From contig NC_134029.1 of assembly GCF_964204645.1 (NCBI RefSeq), positions 15,766,450 to 15,830,449 of the forward strand: a DNA stretch of 64,000 nt, given 5' to 3'. Below, in pieces: positions 58,598-64,000 of the stretch. This stretch comes from Tubulanus polymorphus. Its lineage: Eukaryota; Nemertea; Palaeonemertea; Tubulaniformes; Tubulanidae. Position 1 is the first letter of the stretch. Each line of letters opens with the position of its first letter. The position numbers were made by a program, and so were the translations under genes. The notes beneath the pieces were generated by a model. That model made no database searches. It saw nothing but the letters and a program-made list of their open reading frames with translations, and had not been told where the DNA came from.

Positions 58598-59589
58598 TCA
58601 AGTTTTCATGGGAAATATTGAAAACGCTTCGATCATTTATCTCAATTTCTCTCATTCGCAGTAAATAACTTGGCCTCATGACTTGCTCTAACATGAATTG
58701 CCCTAAGATTGTGGTGAGTTTCTAGGCATTGTTTATGTTCACCGGTGGCGTAAATTAGCCGAAGAATATGGTACTACAGTATATTAGTACCTAGACATAT
58801 GACGTTGTTACCACAAACAATTGCATGTTGTGCCAGTGCATGAAATGCCCTATGGTAATGGTGATTCTTGACATTTCCAGATTGTTCAGTATTTCACCAA
58901 GTACTAACTAATCACCTTGAAGGACCCATTATGTTTGTTAAAGTCTATCATGCTGAATATAAAATATTTATCACATAGGAATCCCCCAGTTTGAGGGAAA
59001 TCTATGACAGAATGTATTATTATAACACAGGAAACCCACAGTTAGATTGGTCTGGTAAAATCTATCATATGGATTATTATGTACTATAAGACAAAGGACC
59101 CAATAGGTCGGTACAATCTATCATGTGGAATGTATTAGTTATTACACAGGAAACCAGCTGTTTGATGGACCCAATAGATAGGTACAATCTATAAAATGTA
59201 ATAGGCCCATTATCATTTATAGAAATATATTAATGTAATTGATTTAATGTATTTATATACATGTATCTACCCTAGATACATCTTCTGCCCAAAAACTGAG
59301 CTTGGTCAGAATCAACATGGTTGACTAGTGGCCATTTTTGTTCGCTGAAATCAGCACTTTCTTACTCATTTTTGAAGTTTTCAAGGGAATTTTGAAGATT
59401 CTGATTAATTACGTTGATCTATCAGATTCTATACCCGAAGGGTGCATCGGCATGAGAGAAATTTTGGGTCAATCGGACGCAAGATGGCCGTCCTGTGACC
59501 TTTTTTCGTACCCAAAAAATGTCAATTTTTGTCTCAATTTCAACCACTACTCAATTGCTTATGCATGTTCATATTTTTAATTTTCACAG

Positions 59590-59703
59590 GAAGATGGACC
59601 ACAGAGTTCGATACAATTGGTGTGAAAGATTCCAATCAATCCGCAGTTGAATCATATAGAGAGAGTCTTATGACAGATACGAGTCAACTTTCCGCAACTG
59701 ATG
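59590..59703 (+). other. Exon-like cassette, 114 nt
   Basis: ATTTTCACAG acceptor, GATG/GTAAATCAG donor, open frame TTEFDTIGVKDSNQSAVESY, phase 1-1. Confidence 0.4.
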
Positions 59704-60561
59704 GTAAATCAGTTTAGTTATTTCATACCTTTTTAGCCCACTAGGGACTTTAGACCGAAAGTCGATTATTTGGGATATTTCTCTAAAACTTTTGAACACA
59801 TTGTAGGCCTACCTGAATTTAGCTTCATACTACCAGTGAAACTGTTATATTGGGGGTTGACTGTAAATCAATTTTAAAAATATGTTTCCGTGCTGACCAT
59901 TTGAAATTATAATCAAATCATCAAAAATCAATGGTTCGTAGGCATGGAAACTCAGGACGCATATTGTTAGAATTTCAAAAATGGCTTATTTTTTCTCATT
60001 TCAACATGCGAAAATGAAAACTTTTTGGCAATCCTTCAATACAGCGTAAAATGGATATAAAAACAATGGTTTATTAAAACTGCACGGTTTCACTGGTCGT
60101 ATTAAAACCAATTAGACGTATGTGTTCAAAACATTAATGTATATTAATGTATATTATTCATCACATAGGAATCCCCGAATTGAGGGAAATCTATTATAGA
60201 ATGTATTGTTTTAACACAGAAAACCCACAGTTAGATTGGTCTGGTAAAATCTATCATGTGGATTATTATGTACTATAAGACAAAGGACCCAATAGGTCGG
60301 TACAATCTATCATGTGGAATGTATTAGTTATTACACAGGCAACCAGCTGTTTGATGGACCCAATAGATAGGTACAATCTATAAAATGTAATAGGCCCATT
60401 ATCATTTATAGAAATATATTAATGTAATTGATTTAATGTATTTATATACATGTATCTACCCTAGATACATCTTCTGCCCAAAAACTGAGCTTGGTCAGAA
60501 TTAACATGGTTGACTGGTGGCCATTTCTGTTTGCTGAAATCAGCACTTTCTTACTCATTTT

Positions 60562-61826
60562 TAGCCCACTTGGGACTTTAGTCCCAGCGGGCTATTGCGT
60601 TCACTTTTCGTCCGTCGTCTGTCCGTCCGTCTGTAGACGGAATCCAGTTATTTTGGGAAGTTTTGAAGACGCTTCAAGGTAACGTCTTGATATTTGGGAT
60701 ACACATGTATCTACCCTAGACACATCTTCAGCCCAAAAACTGGCCCTGTCAGAATCAAGATGGCCGACTGGCAGCCATTGTTGTTCGCCAAAATCAGCAC
60801 TTTTTACACATTTTTGATCTTTTTGAGAGAAATTTTGAAGACGCTTCGATCAATTACCTTGATCTTTCGGATATATGTGAATCCCCCCAGGGCCCATCAA
60901 CATAACAAAAATTGGGTCGGTCGGACTCGAGATGGCCGTCCTATGACCTTTTTAGTACCCAAAAATGTTAATTTTTGCCCGAATTCTGAGTCCTGTAGCT
61001 TCCTACTGGTTTGCCATTTCTCATTGCAATTTGTGATGGGTATTCTTTGGAAAGGGATGTTTTATACCTGAGACAGGTATTTTTCATCAGCCAATTATGA
61101 CGCAATTGGCGGCCATCTTGGTCTCACCAGTACTCATTCGTAAATGGGAAAAAGTTTTTCCACATTATATTGATACCTAAGCGTATTTTGGTACCACATT
61201 CAATTAGAAAGTTGTAGCTCATAACATGTTCTATGATTATGGTGTGTTGCAAGGTAATTAGATTTTGTATATGGCCACCAGGGGGCGTTGAATAATACAA
61301 TATCTTAGCATTTCTTTATTATATTTGTACCTATGTATATTTTGTAACCACAATCAATTGGAAAGTTGTAGCTCATGACATCATCTATGATTGTTGTGAG
61401 TTTTAAGGACATTAGTTTTTCTATATGGTCACCAGGGCGCGTTGAATAGTAGAATAACTAAGTATTTCCTTATTATATTGGTACCTAGGCATATTTTGTT
61501 ACCATGATCAATTGCAAAGTTGTAGTTCATGACATGTTCTATGATTGTGGTAAGTTTTGATGTCATTGGGTTTTGAATATGGTCTCCAGGGGGGGTTGAA
61601 TAGTAGAATAACTTAGTATTTCCATATCAAATTGGTAACGAGGCATATTTTGTTATCACAATCAATTACAAAATCGTAGCTGCTGACATGTTCTATGATT
61701 GTGGTGAGTTTCAAGGTCATTGGTTTTTGTATATGGTTGCCAGGGGGCGTTGAATATTGAAATTGTTAGATTGTTGAGCATTTGGAACCACTTCCCAAGT
61801 GGGCATGGTGTCCCTGGACCCCTAGT
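60562..61826. mobile_element. Helentron-like element, copy 5, with empty site
   Basis: TAGCCCACTTGGGACTTTAG to CCCTAGT. It interrupts a cassette repeat between TTACTCATTTT and TGAAGTTTTCAAGG; the uninterrupted site is present at 59362-59386 (TACTCATTTTTGAAGTTTTC). Zero-length target duplication at a TT dinucleotide. Confidence 0.75.
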
Positions 61827-62043
61827 TGAAGTTTTCAAGGGAATTTTGAAGACTCTGATCAATTACCTTGATCTATCAGATTGTATACCCGAAGGGTGCA
61901 TCGGCATGAGAGAAATTTTTGGTCAATCAGACGCAAGATGGCCGTCCTGTGACCTTTTTTCGTACCCAAAAAATATCAATTTTGGTCTCAATTTCAACCA
62001 CTACTCAATTGCTTATGCATGTTCATATTTTTAATTTTCACAG

Positions 62044-62157
62044 GAAAATGGACCACCAAGTTCGATACAATTGGTGTGAAAGATTCCAATCAATCCGCAG
62101 TTGAATCACATAGAGAGAGTCTTATGGTAGATATGAGTCAACTTTCCGCAACTGATG
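62044..62157 (+). other. Exon-like cassette, 114 nt
   Basis: ATTTTCACAG acceptor, GATG/GTAAATCAG donor, open frame TKFDTIGVKDSNQSAVESHR, phase 1-1. Confidence 0.4.
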
Positions 62158-62549
62158 GTAAATCAGTTTAGTTATTTCATACCTTTTTAGCCCACTAGGG
62201 AACGAAAGTCAATTTTTTTGGGATATTTCTCTAAAACTTTTGAACACATACCTGAATTTGATCTTCATACTACCAGTGAAACGGTTATATTCGGGGTTGA
62301 CCGTAAATCAATTTTAACAATATGTTTCCGCGCCTACCATTTGAAATTATAATCAAATCATCAAAAATCAATGGTTCGTAGGTATGGAAACTCAGGACGC
62401 ATATTGTTAGAATTTCAAAAATGGCTTATTTTTTCTCATTTCAACATGCGAAAATGAAAACTTTTTGGCAATCCTTCAATACAGTGTAAAATGGATATAA
62501 AAACGATGGTTTATTAATACTGCGCAGTTTGACTGGTCGTATTAAGGGT

Positions 62550-63208
62550 GCTCCTATCCCTTAATTATCAAAATTTTCCATTTTCGACATTATATTGATA
62601 CCTAAACATATTGTATTACCACAATCTATTGAAAGTTGTAGCTCATAAGGTGTTCTATGATTTTGGTTAGCTTCAAGGTCATCGGTTTTTGTATATGGTC
62701 ACCAGGGGGCGTTAAATAATACAATAACTTAGTATTTCTATATTATGTCTGTACCTATGCATATTTTGTTACCACAATTAATTGCAAAGTTTAGCTCATG
62801 ACATCGTCTATGTATGTGGTGAGTTTTAAGGACATGAGTTATTATATATGGTCACCAGGGGCGTTGAATAGTATCTAGGCATATTTTGTTACCATGATCA
62901 ATTGCAAAGTTGTAGTTCATGACATGTTCTTTGATTGTGGTGAGTTTCAAGGTCATTGGGTTTTGCATATGGTCACCAGGGGGCATTGAATAGTAGAATA
63001 ACTTAGTATTTCCATATTAAATCGGTAACGAGGCATATTTTGTTATCAAAATCAATTACAAAATCGTAGCTGTTGACTTATTCTAATTGATTGTGGTGAG
63101 TTTCAGGGTCATTGGTTTTTGTATCTGGTTACCAGGGGCGCTGAATATTGAAATTGTAAGATTGTTGAGCATTTGAAACTACCTGGCATGGTGTCACTGG
63201 ACTGCTAG
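62550..63208. mobile_element. Helentron-like element, copy 6, 5' truncated
   Basis: Keeps the subrepeats and the end (GGCATGGTGTCACTGGACTG, CTAGT) but lacks the 5' hairpin. Confidence 0.6.
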
Positions 63209-64000
63209 TTTACTTATTTTTGAAGTTTTCATGGGAAATTTTGAGGACACTCTACTTGATCTATCAGATTGTATTCCTGAAGGGTGCGTCAGCATGAGAG
63301 AGATTTTGGGAAAATCGGATACAAGATGGCCGTCCTGTGACCTTTTTGTACCAAAAAATGTGACGTTATTACCACAAGAAATTGCAAGTTGTGCCAGTGC
63401 ATGAAATGCTCTATCTTAATGGTAATTCTTGACATTTGCAGATTGTCAGGTATTTCACCAAGTACTTACTAATCACCTTGAGGGACCCAATATGTTTGTT
63501 AAAGTCTATATTCATACTGAATATATATTATTTTTCACATGCCCCGTTTGAGGGAAATCTATGATAGAATGTATTTATAACACAGTAAACCCAAAGTTAG
63601 ATTGGTCTGGTCAAATCTATCATATGGATTATTTTGTATTATTAGGGCCCAACAGGTCGGTACAAACTATCATGTGGAATGTATTAGTTATTACAGAGGA
63701 AACCATCTGTTTGATTGACCCAATAGATAGGTACAATCTATAATCTATAATCTATAAAATGTAATAGGCCCTATATCATTTATAAAAATATATTAATGCA
63801 ATTGATATAATTTATTTATATACATGTATCTACCCTAGATACACTTTTTTACAAAATACTAGCTTAGTCAGAATCAACATGGTTGACTGGCGGCCATTTT
63901 TTGTTTGCTGAAATCAGCATTTTTAACTTATTTTTGAAGTTTTCAAGGGAAATATTGAGGACACTCTGCTTGATCTATCAGATTGCATTCCTGAAGGGTG

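Larger units (their letters stand above)
48503..64000. repeat. Large repeat field of interleaved repeat families
   Basis: The whole segment consists of two related families: a Helentron-like element with ~155-bp subrepeats, and a longer repeat (here called cassette repeat) with ATCTATCATGTGGAATGTAT-type blocks and an exon-like cassette. Both share a distant block (GATGGCCGTCCT, CAGAATCAA.ATGG), so they are probably ancient relatives. No protein-coding gene of known family. Confidence 0.85.

Overview
The window is metazoan nuclear DNA, most likely from a marine invertebrate: AT-rich, no bacterial gene organisation, and built almost entirely of nested and decayed mobile elements. Families present are Polinton/Maverick DNA transposons (virus-like), a BEL/Pao LTR retrotransposon, a Ty3/Gypsy remnant, several non-LTR (LINE) retrotransposons, tRNA-derived SINEs, MITEs and tandem repeats. 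The species cannot be named from sequence alone. I find no intact, confidently assignable host gene. Two loci look like host-gene pieces: a CCAAT-rich promoter with a first exon and splice donor near 44.6-44.8 kb, and an open exon with a furin-type site near 28.3-28.55 kb.

Layout. 1-4.98 kb: a LINE copy whose 5' half is inverted against its 3' half (twin-priming structure), lying inside a minus-strand CR1-like LINE, followed by a minus-strand SINE. 6.25-7.14 kb: a decayed LINE ORF1 with a PHD-like zinc finger. 7.16-13.7 kb: Polinton A, plus strand: hairpin terminus, OB-fold-like ORF, protein-primed DNA polymerase B, membrane protein(s), DDE integrase with chromodomain-like tail, packaging ATPase. 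13.72-14.03 kb: a MITE. 14.03-21.06 kb: pieces of a second Polinton (zinc-finger protein, ATPase) split by a 5.7-kb BEL/Pao element with paired 206-bp LTRs and a CATGG target duplication. 21.1-24.2 kb: Gypsy pol and LINE RT remnants. 24.2-28.3 kb: little recognisable.

28.7-43.1 kb: a cluster of Polinton ends and bodies, all with self-complementary termini beginning AGTAAT. The best-defined copy, Polinton B (33965-39482), has matched hairpin ends and a 6-bp target duplication CTGGTG. It carries a penton-like capsid gene on the plus strand and polymerase B on the minus strand. Also here are a solo-like LTR with an adjoining primer-binding site, a 0.93-kb non-autonomous DNA element, a LINE RT fragment, and three small minus-strand Polinton ORFs next to another hairpin end. 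44.17-44.37 kb is a composite microsatellite. 46.14-47.99 kb is a roughly 63-bp GC-rich minisatellite.

48.5-64 kb is one large repeat field. It contains three apparently identical tandem copies of a 2523-bp unit and diverged relatives. Each unit combines a Helentron-like non-autonomous element (empty sites are visible inside the window) with a second repeat carrying a 114/115-nt exon-like cassette. The Helentron-like elements carry ~155-bp subrepeats, each with a close match to the CTCF core motif.

The genes act as selfish modules. Polinton polymerase, integrase and ATPase would replicate, integrate and package the element. BEL/Pao Gag-Pol would copy that element through RNA. Nearly all are broken by stops, frameshifts, deletions or later insertions.
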